In this document: positions 48,263 to 58,068 of the stretch, in pieces
Layout of the letters: each line of letters opens with the position of its first letter
Numbering within the stretch: position 1 is the stretch's first letter
NCBI GenBank assembly: GCA_025936045.1
Contig: JAICUB010000025.1
Coordinates: forward strand, 1 to 64,000
Reading direction: 5' to 3'
Length of the DNA stretch: 64,000 nucleotides
Source of the DNA: Polyangiaceae bacterium
Lineage (GTDB): Bacteria > Myxococcota_A > Polyangia > Polyangiales > Polyangiaceae
The notes under the pieces: model-generated
What the model was told of the DNA's origin: nothing
Seen by the model: only the letters and a program-made list of their open reading frames with translations
Database searches by the model: none
Position numbers and translations under genes: made by a program

Positions 48263-49419
48263 GCGCGCTCGACGTGACGGCGGATTCGGGCGCGCCCGCC
48301 TCCGGCGGCGCGCCCGTGTCGGCGCCGCCGCCCGCCATTTCCGTGCGGCACCTCTGGCATCGCTACGGCTCCCTCGACGTGCTGCGGGACGTGAGCTTCG
48401 ACGTCGCCCACGGCGAGATTTTCGGCTTCATCGGCCCGAACGGCGCCGGTAAGACGACGACCATCCGCGCGATGGCGACGCTGCTCGAGCCGACGGCCGG
48501 GAGCGTCCACATCGACGGTTACGACGCGGCGCTCGACCCGGACGAGGTGCGTAAAATCATCGGGTACATGCCGGATCATGCCGGCGTCTACGAGCGGATC
48601 ACCGTGCGCGAGTTCCTCGAGTTCTTCGCCGACGCGTATCGTATCCCCGAGCTCGGCGTGGTGGACGCCGTGATCGAGCTCACCGAGCTCGCGAAGCTCT
48701 CCGATCGGCTCGTGGCGACGCTGAGCAAGGGGATGAAGCAGCGCCTGCAAATCGCGCGCACCCTGCTCCACGATCCCAAGGTTCTCGTCCTCGACGAGCC
48801 TGCGAGCGACCTCGATCCCCGCGCCCGCATCGAAGTGCGCGACCTCCTGCTCGAGCTCCGCGAGCTCGGGAAAACGATTTTTCTCTCGAGCCACATCCTC
48901 ACCGAGCTCAGCGACGTGTGCACCTCGGTCGGCATCTTGGAGCGCGGACAGCTCGTCGTGGCTGGCCCTATCGGAGAGATCGCGGAGCGGCTGGCGGCCG
49001 AACGGGGCCGGCGTGAACCGGCGGCGCCCGTGCCGCCCGACCTCGCAGCGCCGCTGATGCCGCCACTGCCCGCGGCCGCCGAGGGGGGCGCTCCGAACTT
49101 CGCTCCCGAGGCGCCGCCGGCAGCGGTCGTGACGCCCGGGGGCGCGCCCATCCCGCAGGCCACGCGCAAGCGGCTGAAGCTCCGGGTACTCGGGGACTCG
49201 CAAGCCATCGTGCCGATGCTGGAGGGCGGCAGCGGCGTCCTCGGCGTCGAGCCCGGGCCCGGTGGATCGCTCTCGCTCTATTACGTCGGAGGCGACCAGT
49301 ACGTCGCGGAGGTCGTGCGCTACCTCGTGACGAGCGGTGTCGGCCTCGTCAGCGTCGAGCCCGAACGTAACGAGCTCGAGCGCATCTTTCTCGAAGTCAC
49401 GCGTGGAGATCTGACGTGA
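48259..49419 (+). CDS. ABC-2 type transporter ATP-binding protein
   Basis: 386 residues from GTG 48259. Walker A GPNGAGKTTT (about 59-68), a Q-loop in IIGYMPDHAGVYERITVREFL, signature LSKGMKQRL, Walker B VLVLDEPASDLDPRARIE and switch SSHIL are intact. A C-terminal extension of about 170 residues (Pro/Ala linker then a domain RKRLKLRVLG...LERIFLEVTRGD) is as in GldA/NatA-type ATPases. Coupled by 4 bases to the GldG-like gene before and the permease after. Confidence 0.95.
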   Translation: MSALDVTADSGAPASGGAPVSAPPPAISVRHLWHRYGSLDVLRDVSFDVAHGEIFGFIGPNGAGKTTTIRAMATLLEPTAGSVHIDGYDAALDPDEVRKIIGYMPDHAGVYERITVREFLEFFADAYRIPELGVVDAVIELTELAKLSDRLVATLSKGMKQRLQIARTLLHDPKVLVLDEPASDLDPRARIEVRDLLLELRELGKTIFLSSHILTELSDVCTSVGILERGQLVVAGPIGEIAERLAAERGRREPAAPVPPDLAAPLMPPLPAAAEGGAPNFAPEAPPAAVVTPGGAPIPQATRKRLKLRVLGDSQAIVPMLEGGSGVLGVEPGPGGSLSLYYVGGDQYVAEVVRYLVTSGVGLVSVEPERNELERIFLEVTRGDLT

Positions 49420-51044
49420 GCGCGCAGACGGGCATCGCCTCGATACCGCCTCCGCCCCCGAGCGTCCGCGGCTTCTCGCGGGCGAAGGTCGGGTTCGCGC
49501 GGCTCCTCGCCGACCCGAACCCAGTCTGGATGCGCGAGCTCAAAGCCGCGGCGCGCTTGCAGCGGACACCCGTCGTGCTCGCCGTGACGACCGGCATGAT
49601 GACGCTCCTCGTGTGCTCCGTAGGCGGTATCGCCGCGATCGACGCGGAGCCGGCCAAGGTCGGCGTCTGGCTCTATCACACGTTTTTTTCATTGGCGTTC
49701 GCGCTCGTGGCCTGGATGGGCCCGGCGATGGCTGCCACCGGAATCGCGGCCGAGCGGAGCGGCGGGACGTGGGAGGCGCTCGAGCTCACCGGGCTCGGTG
49801 CACCCGCCATCGCGCGAGGAAAGTTCCTCGGCGCGCTCACGTACGTGACGCTCTACCTCGTCATGCTCGCGCCCGTCGGCGCGTTGCCGTTCCTTTTCGG
49901 CGGGGTGACGGCGCTCGAGGTCGTGCTCGCGTTCGTCGTGCTCGGCGGCGTGGCCATCCTGAGCGTGACGTTCGGCCTCGCCGTAAGCTCGAAGTTCTCG
50001 AGCCCCGCGCTAGCAATCCTCGTCACGCTCCTTTGTTCGATCCCCACCTCCATCGCGGCCTACGTCGGCTTGGGCGTCGGGCTCTCGTTCGTGGCGAACG
50101 GGCTCTGGCACGGCGTGGCCGCCGGCCCCCCGGTCTGGCTGCCCACGGCGTACTCCCGCGCCGAATTCGGCGTCGAGTACCTGACCCTGCTCGTGCTCGT
50201 GCCGCTCGCGCTCGTCGCCCTGCCCGCCTGGCTCTTTCACGAGATCACGGTCGCGAACATGGCCGCGCCGAGCGACGATCGTTCGACGCGCCTTCGGATC
50301 TGGACGTTGGTCGCGGCGCCCTTCATGACCGCCACCTGCGTCACCTGCGGAGTCGCCCAAAAAGACGCCGGTTGGTTCATCGCCGGGGTCGTCGCGCTCA
50401 TGGCGACCTACCTGTTCCTCGGGTTCCTCTTCGCGGGCGAGCCGCTCGCCCCCTCGCGCCGCGTCGAAGCGCGCTGGACGCGCGAACGGGCAGGCGCCGG
50501 CCGCCGCTTTCTCGGGCCGGGCGTGATGCGCGCTTGCACGCTCTTGCTGCTGCTGATCGTCGGCTCGTTCGCGGCGCTGCTCGGAGCGGCTGCCCTCACC
50601 CTGCGCGTCGCGAGCGAGCGTGACGGCGTGCTCGCTCTCGGCGGCTACGCGGCGGCGTTTCTGGTGTTTCTCGCCGGCTTTGCCGCCTGGACGCGGGCGC
50701 GCTCACGGTCGAGCGGCGTGCCGAAGGTGCTGCTGCTCGGCGCGCTCTTCCTCGCGGTCGTCGGACCCTGGATTGCCATGGCCATCGCCGGTATCTTCGA
50801 GTCGACCGAGCGGGCGCTGCTGATCGCCGCGCCCTCGCCGCTCTACGCCTTCCACTTACGCAAGGTGATAGCGAGCGGCGGTCCGGACGCCGACGTGGCG
50901 GCGCTCGCCGGCTCGATCGCGGCGGCAGCGTGGCTCGTGATCGGGTTCGGACTCTTCGCGCTCGCGAGCGCTCGCATCGAGCAGCGGCTGGCCGCCGAGC
51001 GCGCCGTCCGCGCCAACCTCGAAGGCTCGTCCGGCCAGGGATGA
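49416..51044 (+). CDS. ABC-2 type transporter permease
   Basis: 542 residues from GTG 49416. About ten to twelve hydrophobic helices (for example FALVAWMGPAMAATGIAAERS, PVGALPFLFGG, LEVVLAFVVLGGVAILSVTFGLAVSSKF and later LLLLIVGSFAALLGAAALTL). The SGGTWEALELTGLGAPAIARGKFLGA segment is the hallmark coupling helix of ABC-2 permeases. Partner of the ATPase at 48259. Exported substrate unknown. Confidence 0.9.
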   Translation: MSAQTGIASIPPPPPSVRGFSRAKVGFARLLADPNPVWMRELKAAARLQRTPVVLAVTTGMMTLLVCSVGGIAAIDAEPAKVGVWLYHTFFSLAFALVAWMGPAMAATGIAAERSGGTWEALELTGLGAPAIARGKFLGALTYVTLYLVMLAPVGALPFLFGGVTALEVVLAFVVLGGVAILSVTFGLAVSSKFSSPALAILVTLLCSIPTSIAAYVGLGVGLSFVANGLWHGVAAGPPVWLPTAYSRAEFGVEYLTLLVLVPLALVALPAWLFHEITVANMAAPSDDRSTRLRIWTLVAAPFMTATCVTCGVAQKDAGWFIAGVVALMATYLFLGFLFAGEPLAPSRRVEARWTRERAGAGRRFLGPGVMRACTLLLLLIVGSFAALLGAAALTLRVASERDGVLALGGYAAAFLVFLAGFAAWTRARSRSSGVPKVLLLGALFLAVVGPWIAMAIAGIFESTERALLIAAPSPLYAFHLRKVIASGGPDADVAALAGSIAAAAWLVIGFGLFALASARIEQRLAAERAVRANLEGSSGQG

Positions 51045-51931
51045 CGGACGGCTTGCTCGCGCCCGAGTTCCTGCGCGAGCTCGAAATCCTCAAGCGCCTC
51101 CTGGAGATACGCGCGCGGTCCGGAGGCGCCGGCGAGCGCGTGTCGCGCCGGCGCGGCTCGAGCGCCGAGTTCCACGAGCACCGCCCCTACGAGCCGGGGG
51201 ACGACTTGCGGCGGGTGGACTGGCTCGCCTTCGCTCGTAGCGGTCAGCCCGTAACGAAACTTTTTCGCGCCGAGGAGGACGCGATGGTCCGCATCGTCCT
51301 CGACGCCTCCGCCTCGCTCGACTTCGGGACGCCGAGCAAGCTCGAGGCAGCACGGCGGGTCGCTGCCGCGATCGGGTACCTCGCGCTCGCGAGCGGGCAG
51401 CGCGCCGAGCTCTGGGTTGCTCATCCGGTGGGCGAGGGACGGCTGCCCCTCGAGCGGACTCCGCCACGGCGTGGTCGGGGGGGGGTGACCGGCCTCCTGC
51501 GGGACCTGTCGCGCGTGAAGGCGAGCGGGACGACGGACCTCTCGGCACCCATCCGGGCCATCGTCGAGCACGCGCCACGGCCCGGGCTCGTCGTGGTCGT
51601 GAGCGATTTTTTCGATCCGGGTCCGGTCACGAGAGCGCTCGGCCTGGCGCGCGCGTCGGGACACGACCTCACGCTGGTCCAGATCCTCGACGTGACGGAG
51701 CTCGAGCCCGAGCTCGAAGGCGACCTTTCGCTCGTCGACGCGGAGAGCGATCAGCGCGTCGAAGTGACCGCCGACGCCGCCGCGATCGAAGCGTATTTGT
51801 TGCGAATTACTGGGCTAATCGAGGAGATCCGCGCCTTCGCGCGGCGTCACGGGGCGACGTACGTGAGGGCCACGAGCGACGAGCCCTTGCTCGCTCTCGT
51901 GCGGCGTCTGGTCGCGCGCTCGATCGACTGA
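51041..51931 (+). CDS. DUF58 domain protein
   Basis: 296 residues from ATG 51041 (ATGA overlap with the permease). It contains the DUF58 hallmark EFHEHRPYEPGDDLRRVDWLAFARSGQPVTKLFRAEED and a VWA-like IVLDASASLDFG (DxSxS) followed by a Thr and Asp segment. DUF58 proteins accompany MoxR ATPases, as here. Cytoplasmic or membrane-associated; no transmembrane helix. Confidence 0.94.
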   Translation: MTDGLLAPEFLRELEILKRLLEIRARSGGAGERVSRRRGSSAEFHEHRPYEPGDDLRRVDWLAFARSGQPVTKLFRAEEDAMVRIVLDASASLDFGTPSKLEAARRVAAAIGYLALASGQRAELWVAHPVGEGRLPLERTPPRRGRGGVTGLLRDLSRVKASGTTDLSAPIRAIVEHAPRPGLVVVVSDFFDPGPVTRALGLARASGHDLTLVQILDVTELEPELEGDLSLVDAESDQRVEVTADAAAIEAYLLRITGLIEEIRAFARRHGATYVRATSDEPLLALVRRLVARSID

Positions 51932-52048
51932 TTGACGAACCCCTCTACTCACCACCCTCTTCGAACCCCTCTGCCCTCCCCCGCCCGGCGGGTGGAGCGG
52001 CGCGAGCGCGTCACCTCGGCGACTGCGCTCGCGCCTTCTCCGACAATC

Positions 52049-52177
52049 TCACTTCTTCTTCTTGCGACGCTTCTTCGCCTTCTTCGGCATCGCGGCCGGG
52101 GCGGCCTTCGCCGCCTTCGCGGCCTTCTTGGCACGTCGCTTCTTCGGCGCGGGGCCGGTCTTCTTCTTCGCAGCCAT
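52049..52177 (-). CDS. Small Lys/Ala-rich basic protein, histone H1-like
   Basis: 42 residues, too short to be found by length-limited gene searches. ATG 52177 has AGAGG six bases before it. Composition is almost only Lys, Ala, Arg and Pro: MAAKKKTGPAPKKRR, then AKKAAKAAKAAPAA, then MPKKAKKRRKKKK. This matches the C-terminal tails of eukaryotic H1 and bacterial AlgP/HctB-like DNA-binding proteins. It is transcribed against the MoxR/VWA cluster, in the gap between the DUF58 and DUF1415 genes. It would bind DNA or RNA. No cysteine or fold. Confidence 0.75.
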   Translation of the reverse strand: MAAKKKTGPAPKKRRAKKAAKAAKAAPAAMPKKAKKRRKKKK

Positions 52178-52344
52178 ATCCATCCTCTGGTGTTTGGTTG
52201 AGCGAGCGCTCACGAGGGGCACTCACGAGTGCGCATGATTCCTTGCTTCGTTGTCTTCGTCAAGCATCACGCGCGCATTCATGCGTGCGCGTCACCTTCA
52301 ATCTTCGATCGCGGACGGTCCCGACTTTTGGGTACGCTCGCACC

Positions 52345-53022
52345 GTGAGCCGCTCGGACGAGATCGAAAGGGAGACCCTGCGAATCAATCGCCGGTACAT
52401 GATCGAGGTGGTCGAACGCTTTCTGCTCTGTCCGTGGGCGGCCCGCTCGCGCCTCGACGGTCAGGTCGCCGAATGCGTTTTTCAGCAGGAATCATCGGAA
52501 GATTTCGCGCCGTCGCTCGCGCGCATCAGCGAGCTCGCCGCGCTCCCCGCGATCGAGATCGCGCTCTTCATCTACCCCTGCCTCGGTCTCTCTCGCCTCG
52601 ACTTCGAGCACTTCGCTCGACGCCTCCGCGCGTTCGACCACGACCGTCATGCGATCGGCGGGGTGCCCTTCGCGCTCGCCGTGTTTCACCCGGATGCGAC
52701 CCCCCAGCTCGAAGACGCGGAGCGCCTGATCCCGTTCTTGAGGCGCAGCCCCTACCCCACCCTACAGCTCGTCCGGACCGCGGCGCTCGAACGCGTGCGC
52801 GGGGACGAGGTCGAAGGCACGGCGTTCCTGGATCTCGAGGCCCACGGCGCGGCGGCCTGGGCGAATGCGCCCGCCCCCCTCTCGCTGCGCGAGCGAATTG
52901 CGCAACGAAACCTCGCTGCGGTGCTCGAAGAGGGGGTCGAAAATGTCGAGGCCGTCATCACGGCCATCCACGCCGACCGCGACGCGACGGACGCTCGCCT
53001 CGCTCGGCCAAAACGGGCGTAA
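52345..53022 (+). CDS. DUF1415 family protein
   Basis: 225 residues from GTG 52345; ORF opens from 52198 but that part is non-conserved. N-terminal INRRYMIEVVERFLLCPWA is the DUF1415 signature, then IEIALFIYPCLGLSRLDFEHFARRLR and GGVPFALAVFHPDA, and a helical C-terminus (SLRERIAQRNLAAVLEEGVENVEAVI). Function unknown. It lies between the DUF58 and the first VWA gene in the same direction, an unusual guest in this kind of cluster. Confidence 0.85.
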   Translation: MSRSDEIERETLRINRRYMIEVVERFLLCPWAARSRLDGQVAECVFQQESSEDFAPSLARISELAALPAIEIALFIYPCLGLSRLDFEHFARRLRAFDHDRHAIGGVPFALAVFHPDATPQLEDAERLIPFLRRSPYPTLQLVRTAALERVRGDEVEGTAFLDLEAHGAAAWANAPAPLSLRERIAQRNLAAVLEEGVENVEAVITAIHADRDATDARLARPKRA

Positions 53023-53032
53023 GCTCGAGCCC

Positions 53033-54982
53033 GTGCCGTTCGAGCTCCAGAGCCCACTAGGCCTCGCGCTCCTCGGCTTGCTCGTTCCACTCGTTCTTCT
53101 CTATGTGCTCCGCATCCAGCGCGAGCGGAGGCGGGTGAGCTCGATTTGGCTCTGGCGCGCGGCGGAGCGCGATCTGCTCGCCCGCCAGCCGTTCCGGCGG
53201 CTGGTCCCGCACGTCTCGTTGATGCTCGAGGCGCTCGCCCTCGTCTCGCTCGCCCTGGCAGCGGCGCGCCCGCTCACGCGCGGTGGTCGCATCGACGCAG
53301 GTCACGTCGCGTTCATCATCGACGCGAGCGCGTCGATGTCGGCGCTGAACGCGGCCGGAAAGTCGCGCTTGGCCGAAGCCCAAGACGCCCTGCGCACCGC
53401 CGTGCGTCGGCTCGCGCCGGGCGCCGACGCCCTCGTCATCGAAGCCGGGCGTGACCCGCGCGTCGTCGCGCCCTGGGAGCACGACGTACACCGGCTGGAG
53501 GGCGCGATCGGCCGGGTCAGCGCGGCGGACGTCGAGGGGGACCTCGGGCGTGCGCTCGCCCTTGCTTCCGATCACCTGCGGACGCGCTCGGGGTCGCGCC
53601 GCATCGTCGTCGTCACGGACGGCGCGCTCGCGCAGCGCGACTCGCTCAAGCTCTCCGCCTTCCCGCTCGAGGTCCTGCGCGTCGGCGAGCCGGTGGACAA
53701 CGCCGGCATCGTGCGGGTGGACGTGGGGCGCGCTCCGGCGGGGGCGGGCAAGGACCAGGTTCAGGCGTTCGCGATGGTGCAAAACTTCGGGCGAAAGCCG
53801 CGCTCCTTCTTCGTGACGCTGTCGCAGCGGGGCGTCACGACCCCGCTCGCATCACGCCGCGTGGAGCTCGCGCCCGGCGAACAGGCTCCCGTCGTGCTCT
53901 CCTTCGACGCGGCTCCGCACGACGAGGGGATGGGGCTCGTGGTGGAGCTTTCTCCGGGCGATGCGCTGCGGGCGGACGACCGCGCCTACGTGCGCGTGCC
54001 CGAGAGCGGCCGTCTCCCGGTCGTGGTGGCTCCCAAGGCCGTGAGCCCGTGGCTCCTGCGCGCGCTCGGCAGCGATCCGGACACGGAAATTTTCACGACC
54101 GAGCTCGCCGGGCTCGCGAGCGCGGACGTGCCGCGCGACGCGTTCGTCGTGGTGGACGGCGCGTGCCCGAAGGCGTTGCCCGGGGGCGATTTTTTGATCG
54201 TGAACCCGCCGCCGGGCGCTTGTGTGACGGCGACCGTCGGCGCGGCGCTCGAGCGGCCATCCATCACGTCGTGGGCCGAGGGCGACCTGCGGCTTCGCTT
54301 CGCGAGCTTCGACGGCGTCAACGTGGCGCGTGCCCACGCCGTCGAGCCGGACGGGCCGAATGCCTCCCTCCTGCGCGGCCGCGAGGGCACGTTGATCGCC
54401 GATGTCTCGGTGCCGGGTCGTACCGGGACGCTGATCGGCTTCGACGTGGGCGAGAGCACCTGGCCGCTCCGGGCCTCCTTCGTGCTCTTCGTGCGTAATC
54501 TGCTCGAGCTCGCGCAGAGTCACCGTACGGGGGCGGCTTCGGGTCCGGCGCGCACGGGCGAGCCGCTCGCGCTGCGGGTGCCCCTCGATGTGACGGACGT
54601 CGAGCTCGTGCGCCCCGACGAGACCAAGCTCGAAGTGCCGGCGCACGACGGCCTCGCGGCGACGCCGGGGCCCGAACGCGCCGGCTTCTACTACGCGAGC
54701 TGGCAGGGCCAGCGGCCGGGCAGCACGCTCGTCCCGGTGAACCTGACGAGCGCCGCCGAGAGCGATCTCGGCACGCGCGAGCTCGTGGTGCCGCGGGGCC
54801 AAACCACCACCGTCAAGCGCCCGAGCGAGCTTTCCGACAGCGTGAGCGATTGGTCGTGGCTGCTCGCGGCGCTGTCGCTGCTCTGCGCCGTCGCCGACGT
54901 CTTCTGGGTCACGCGCGGCGGCCGCCGGCCCGCGCGCGCCCCGAGCTCCCCGCTGCGGCCCGTGCGCGAAGGGGCGCCGTGA
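53033..54982 (+). CDS. BatA-like VWA membrane protein
   Basis: 649 residues from GTG 53033, ten bases after the DUF1415 stop. Two N-terminal transmembrane helices (about 8-26 and 62-78) with the PFRRLVPH linker typical of BatA, then a VWA domain with MIDAS DASAS (97-101) and VVVTDGA. A long extracytoplasmic beta-rich region follows and a last transmembrane helix lies near 615-632. BatA-type proteins work with MoxR in membrane-protein or aerotolerance functions. It overlaps the next, larger VWA gene by 4 bases (GTGA). Confidence 0.9.
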   Translation: MPFELQSPLGLALLGLLVPLVLLYVLRIQRERRRVSSIWLWRAAERDLLARQPFRRLVPHVSLMLEALALVSLALAAARPLTRGGRIDAGHVAFIIDASASMSALNAAGKSRLAEAQDALRTAVRRLAPGADALVIEAGRDPRVVAPWEHDVHRLEGAIGRVSAADVEGDLGRALALASDHLRTRSGSRRIVVVTDGALAQRDSLKLSAFPLEVLRVGEPVDNAGIVRVDVGRAPAGAGKDQVQAFAMVQNFGRKPRSFFVTLSQRGVTTPLASRRVELAPGEQAPVVLSFDAAPHDEGMGLVVELSPGDALRADDRAYVRVPESGRLPVVVAPKAVSPWLLRALGSDPDTEIFTTELAGLASADVPRDAFVVVDGACPKALPGGDFLIVNPPPGACVTATVGAALERPSITSWAEGDLRLRFASFDGVNVARAHAVEPDGPNASLLRGREGTLIADVSVPGRTGTLIGFDVGESTWPLRASFVLFVRNLLELAQSHRTGAASGPARTGEPLALRVPLDVTDVELVRPDETKLEVPAHDGLAATPGPERAGFYYASWQGQRPGSTLVPVNLTSAAESDLGTRELVVPRGQTTTVKRPSELSDSVSDWSWLLAALSLLCAVADVFWVTRGGRRPARAPSSPLRPVREGAP

Positions 54983-57900
54983 CGCGCGACGCCCTCGTGC
55001 CGCTGCTCGGGCCCGCCTGCGCGCTCGCTCTCTGCGTCTGGGTCGCCGGACGGCTCGTGCTACGTCCGGCGAGCCGGCGGCCATGGCTTGCCGGCTCGGC
55101 CGTCGCCGCTTGCTTGCCCCCGCTCGTGACCGCGTTCGCGGGCGACGGCTTCCTCGAGCTGCCCCAAGTGCGGCTCGAGCGAGGCTGGCTCGCGCTACCT
55201 GTCGCCGTCATCGTGCTCGCGGGGCTGAGCCGTCTCGAGCGCTTGTCGGCCCGCCAGGCGCCGTTTCGCCGCTCGGCGACGGAGGCGCTCGCCGCCGTCA
55301 GCATGCTCGCGGCCGGGCTCGCGGTGAGCGGGCTCGAAGTCGGACGCGCCCTCGACCGTCTGAGCGTCCTCGTCGCGCTCGACCGCAGCCGCAGCATCGA
55401 CCTCGTCCCGAACGCCGACGAGCGCATCGCGACCGAGCTTCGGGTCGCCGAGCTCGGCATGCGCGAAGAGGATCGCATCGGCACGCTCGCGTTCGGCGTC
55501 GGCGCGGCCATCGAGGATCCGCTGCGCCCCCACACGCGCCTGCCGGCGCCCCAGCGTGCCGAAGTCGGACGCGACGGCACCGACCTCGGCGTCGCCATCC
55601 GCCACGCGCTCGGCGAGCTCCCACCGGATTCGTCCGCGCGCATCGTGCTTTTGAGCGACGGTGTCGCGACCCGCGGCGACGCGCTCGGTGCCGCGCTCGC
55701 CGCCGTCGCCGCGGGCGTGCCGGTCGACGCCGTACCGCTCGATCAAGCGAAGGTGCCCGATGTGCGCATCGCGAGCTTACGCATGGCGCCGCGCGCGAGC
55801 GAGGGCGAACCGCTCGAGCTCCGCGTCGTGACGGCGTCGACCGCGGCGGCGCGTGTGGAGGTACGCGTGCTCCGTGACGGCAAGCCGATCCGCTCGGGCG
55901 AAGTCTCGCTCGGGGCGGGCGAGGACGTGCTTCACCTGCGCGAGCTCGCTCCGGCGCCGGGTTTCCATCGTTACGACGTGGAGCTCACCGCCAAGGATCC
56001 GGCGCAGGATCTCGCGCACGAAGACAACGACGCTTCCGCGTTCGTGCGCGTGCGCGGCCAGGCGACGGCGCTCGTACTCGAGCGCGACCCACCGCTCGCG
56101 GCCGCGCTCGTGCGCGCGCTCGAAGCGGCGGCCTTTCGTGTCGAGGTGCGCGGGCCGAGCGCCGTGCCCGCCGACGTCGCCGGCTTCGCCGCCTACGACC
56201 TCGTCACGCTGAGCGACATCCCTGCGTCCGATCTCGCACCGACGCAGCTCGACGCGCTCGCGAGCTACGTGCGCGATCTCGGCGGCGGCCTCGTGCTGTT
56301 CGGCGGCGATCGCAGCCTCGGCCCGGGCGGCTACGGCCGCACGCCGATCGAAGAGGTGAGCCCCGTCTCCTTCGACGTGAAGCAGGAGCGGCGGCGCGCG
56401 AGCCTCGCCGAGGTCATCGCCGTCGACTACTCGGGCTCGATGTCGATGAGCGTCGGCTCGAAGACCAAGCTCGATCTCGCGAACGAGGCGGCGGCGCGCT
56501 CGGCGGATTTGCTCGGCTCCGGCGACCGACTCGGCGTGATGCACGTCGATACGGCGGTGCACTGGACGGTGCCGCTCGGCCCCGTCGCCGACAAGGCCGC
56601 GATCGAACGCGACATCCGCGCCGTAGGCCCGGGCGGCGGCGGCATTTACGTCGACCTCGCGCTCTCGAGCGCCTACGACGCGCTCCGGCGCGAGAAAGTG
56701 CAGCTCAAGCATTGCCTGCTCTTCTCCGACGGCGCCGACGCCGAGCAGCACGAGACGTCACTTTCGCTCGCGAGCCGCGCCAAAGCGAGCGGCATCACGA
56801 CGAGCGTCGTGGCGCTCGGCAACGGCGCGGACGTGCCCGACCTCGAACAGGTGAGCCGCGCCGGCGGCGGCCGGTTCTATTTGATCGAGGACGCCACGCG
56901 CCTCCCCGCCGTGTTCGCCCAGGAGACGGTGCTCGCGTCACGCAGCGCCATCAACGAAGTCACGTTCCGGCCGACGCTCGGCTCACCGGGCCCGGCAATC
57001 CGTGGCATCGATTTTTCGACCGCTCCGCCTCTCACTGGCTACGTCGTCACCCTGGCGAAGGCTCGCGCCCAGGTCCACCTCGCGGGCCCCGAGGGTGATC
57101 CGATTCTCGCCGTCTGGTCCGCGGGCCTCGGTCGGGCCGCCGTCTTCACGAGCGACTTCAAGGATCGCTGGGGCCGAGCTTGGACCGGCTGGGAAGCGGC
57201 GGGGCGCCTTTTCGGGCAGCTCGCCCGCGACGTGGCCCGCCGAGCCGACGATCCGCACCTGCGACTCGAAGCGGACACGCAAGGCGGGGTCCTCCACCTG
57301 CGCGCCAACGTCGTTGACGACCGCGGGCGCGCCGAAACGTTCCGGCGCCTGCGCGCGACTGTCGCCGGACCCGACGGCTTCTCTCGCACCGTCGAGCTCG
57401 AGGCGGTCGGAACCGGAGCTTATTCGGCCGAAGTCCCGCTCGAGCGGCCCGGTTCCTACGTCGCCACCGCCCTCGACGAACAGCGCGGCTCCTCCGTCGC
57501 CACCGCGGGGGCCGCCCTGAGCGCGGGCGAAGAGCTCAAGCCGACCGGCACCGACCGCGCGCTGCTCGGACGCATCGCGGAGCTCTCCGGCGGCAAGCTC
57601 CGCGATACCCTCGCGGGGATCTTCAATGATCGTCCGGGCCGTCGCTTTGCGTATCAGAGCCTGAGCTCGCTCCTCGCGCTGCTCGCGGCGTTCGGCGTCC
57701 TCCTCATGGTCACGGCGCGACGGCTGGCGCTGCCTGCCTCATTCCTCGCGCTTCCCGAGCGCTTGAAAGAGCGCAGAAATGAGCGGCGTTTGCGGGCCGG
57801 GCGGCGGCGCGAGCCGCCGGCGCCGGCCGCCTCGACGCTCGACGTATTGCAGCAGGCGAAATCACGCGCTCGCGAGCAGAGCGCGACCACGCAGGAACGC

Positions 57901-58068
57901 CCCGCCCCCACCGCCGGACAACACGTGTCCGCCACGAAAGTTGCGGCACCGGCGAACCGAGCTCAGCCCCCCACGCGACGCGACTCGGCGCCACCGAGCG
58001 GACCCTCATCACGACCGCGCTCCGCCGCGGAAATCTTGCTCGCCCGGCGCAAACGCCGTCAGCGTTGA
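54979..58068 (+). CDS. Large VWA-domain membrane protein
   Basis: 1029 residues from GTG 54979. Three transmembrane helices near the N-terminus (about 8-28, 37-55 and 72-88, plus a fourth near 105-125), then a first VWA-like part (LVALDRSRSID..), a GATase1-like part (about 330-450, YVRDLGGGLVLFGGDRSLGPGGYG), and a second VWA domain with MIDAS DYSGSMS near 475. A beta-rich region, a transmembrane helix near 905 and a basic Ser/Arg/Pro tail end it. This layout is that of the DUF1355/GATase-VWA proteins of bacterial Bat-like clusters. Ends the cluster. Confidence 0.88.
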   Translation: MTRDALVPLLGPACALALCVWVAGRLVLRPASRRPWLAGSAVAACLPPLVTAFAGDGFLELPQVRLERGWLALPVAVIVLAGLSRLERLSARQAPFRRSATEALAAVSMLAAGLAVSGLEVGRALDRLSVLVALDRSRSIDLVPNADERIATELRVAELGMREEDRIGTLAFGVGAAIEDPLRPHTRLPAPQRAEVGRDGTDLGVAIRHALGELPPDSSARIVLLSDGVATRGDALGAALAAVAAGVPVDAVPLDQAKVPDVRIASLRMAPRASEGEPLELRVVTASTAAARVEVRVLRDGKPIRSGEVSLGAGEDVLHLRELAPAPGFHRYDVELTAKDPAQDLAHEDNDASAFVRVRGQATALVLERDPPLAAALVRALEAAAFRVEVRGPSAVPADVAGFAAYDLVTLSDIPASDLAPTQLDALASYVRDLGGGLVLFGGDRSLGPGGYGRTPIEEVSPVSFDVKQERRRASLAEVIAVDYSGSMSMSVGSKTKLDLANEAAARSADLLGSGDRLGVMHVDTAVHWTVPLGPVADKAAIERDIRAVGPGGGGIYVDLALSSAYDALRREKVQLKHCLLFSDGADAEQHETSLSLASRAKASGITTSVVALGNGADVPDLEQVSRAGGGRFYLIEDATRLPAVFAQETVLASRSAINEVTFRPTLGSPGPAIRGIDFSTAPPLTGYVVTLAKARAQVHLAGPEGDPILAVWSAGLGRAAVFTSDFKDRWGRAWTGWEAAGRLFGQLARDVARRADDPHLRLEADTQGGVLHLRANVVDDRGRAETFRRLRATVAGPDGFSRTVELEAVGTGAYSAEVPLERPGSYVATALDEQRGSSVATAGAALSAGEELKPTGTDRALLGRIAELSGGKLRDTLAGIFNDRPGRRFAYQSLSSLLALLAAFGVLLMVTARRLALPASFLALPERLKERRNERRLRAGRRREPPAPAASTLDVLQQAKSRAREQSATTQERPAPTAGQHVSATKVAAPANRAQPPTRRDSAPPSGPSSRPRSAAEILLARRKRRQR

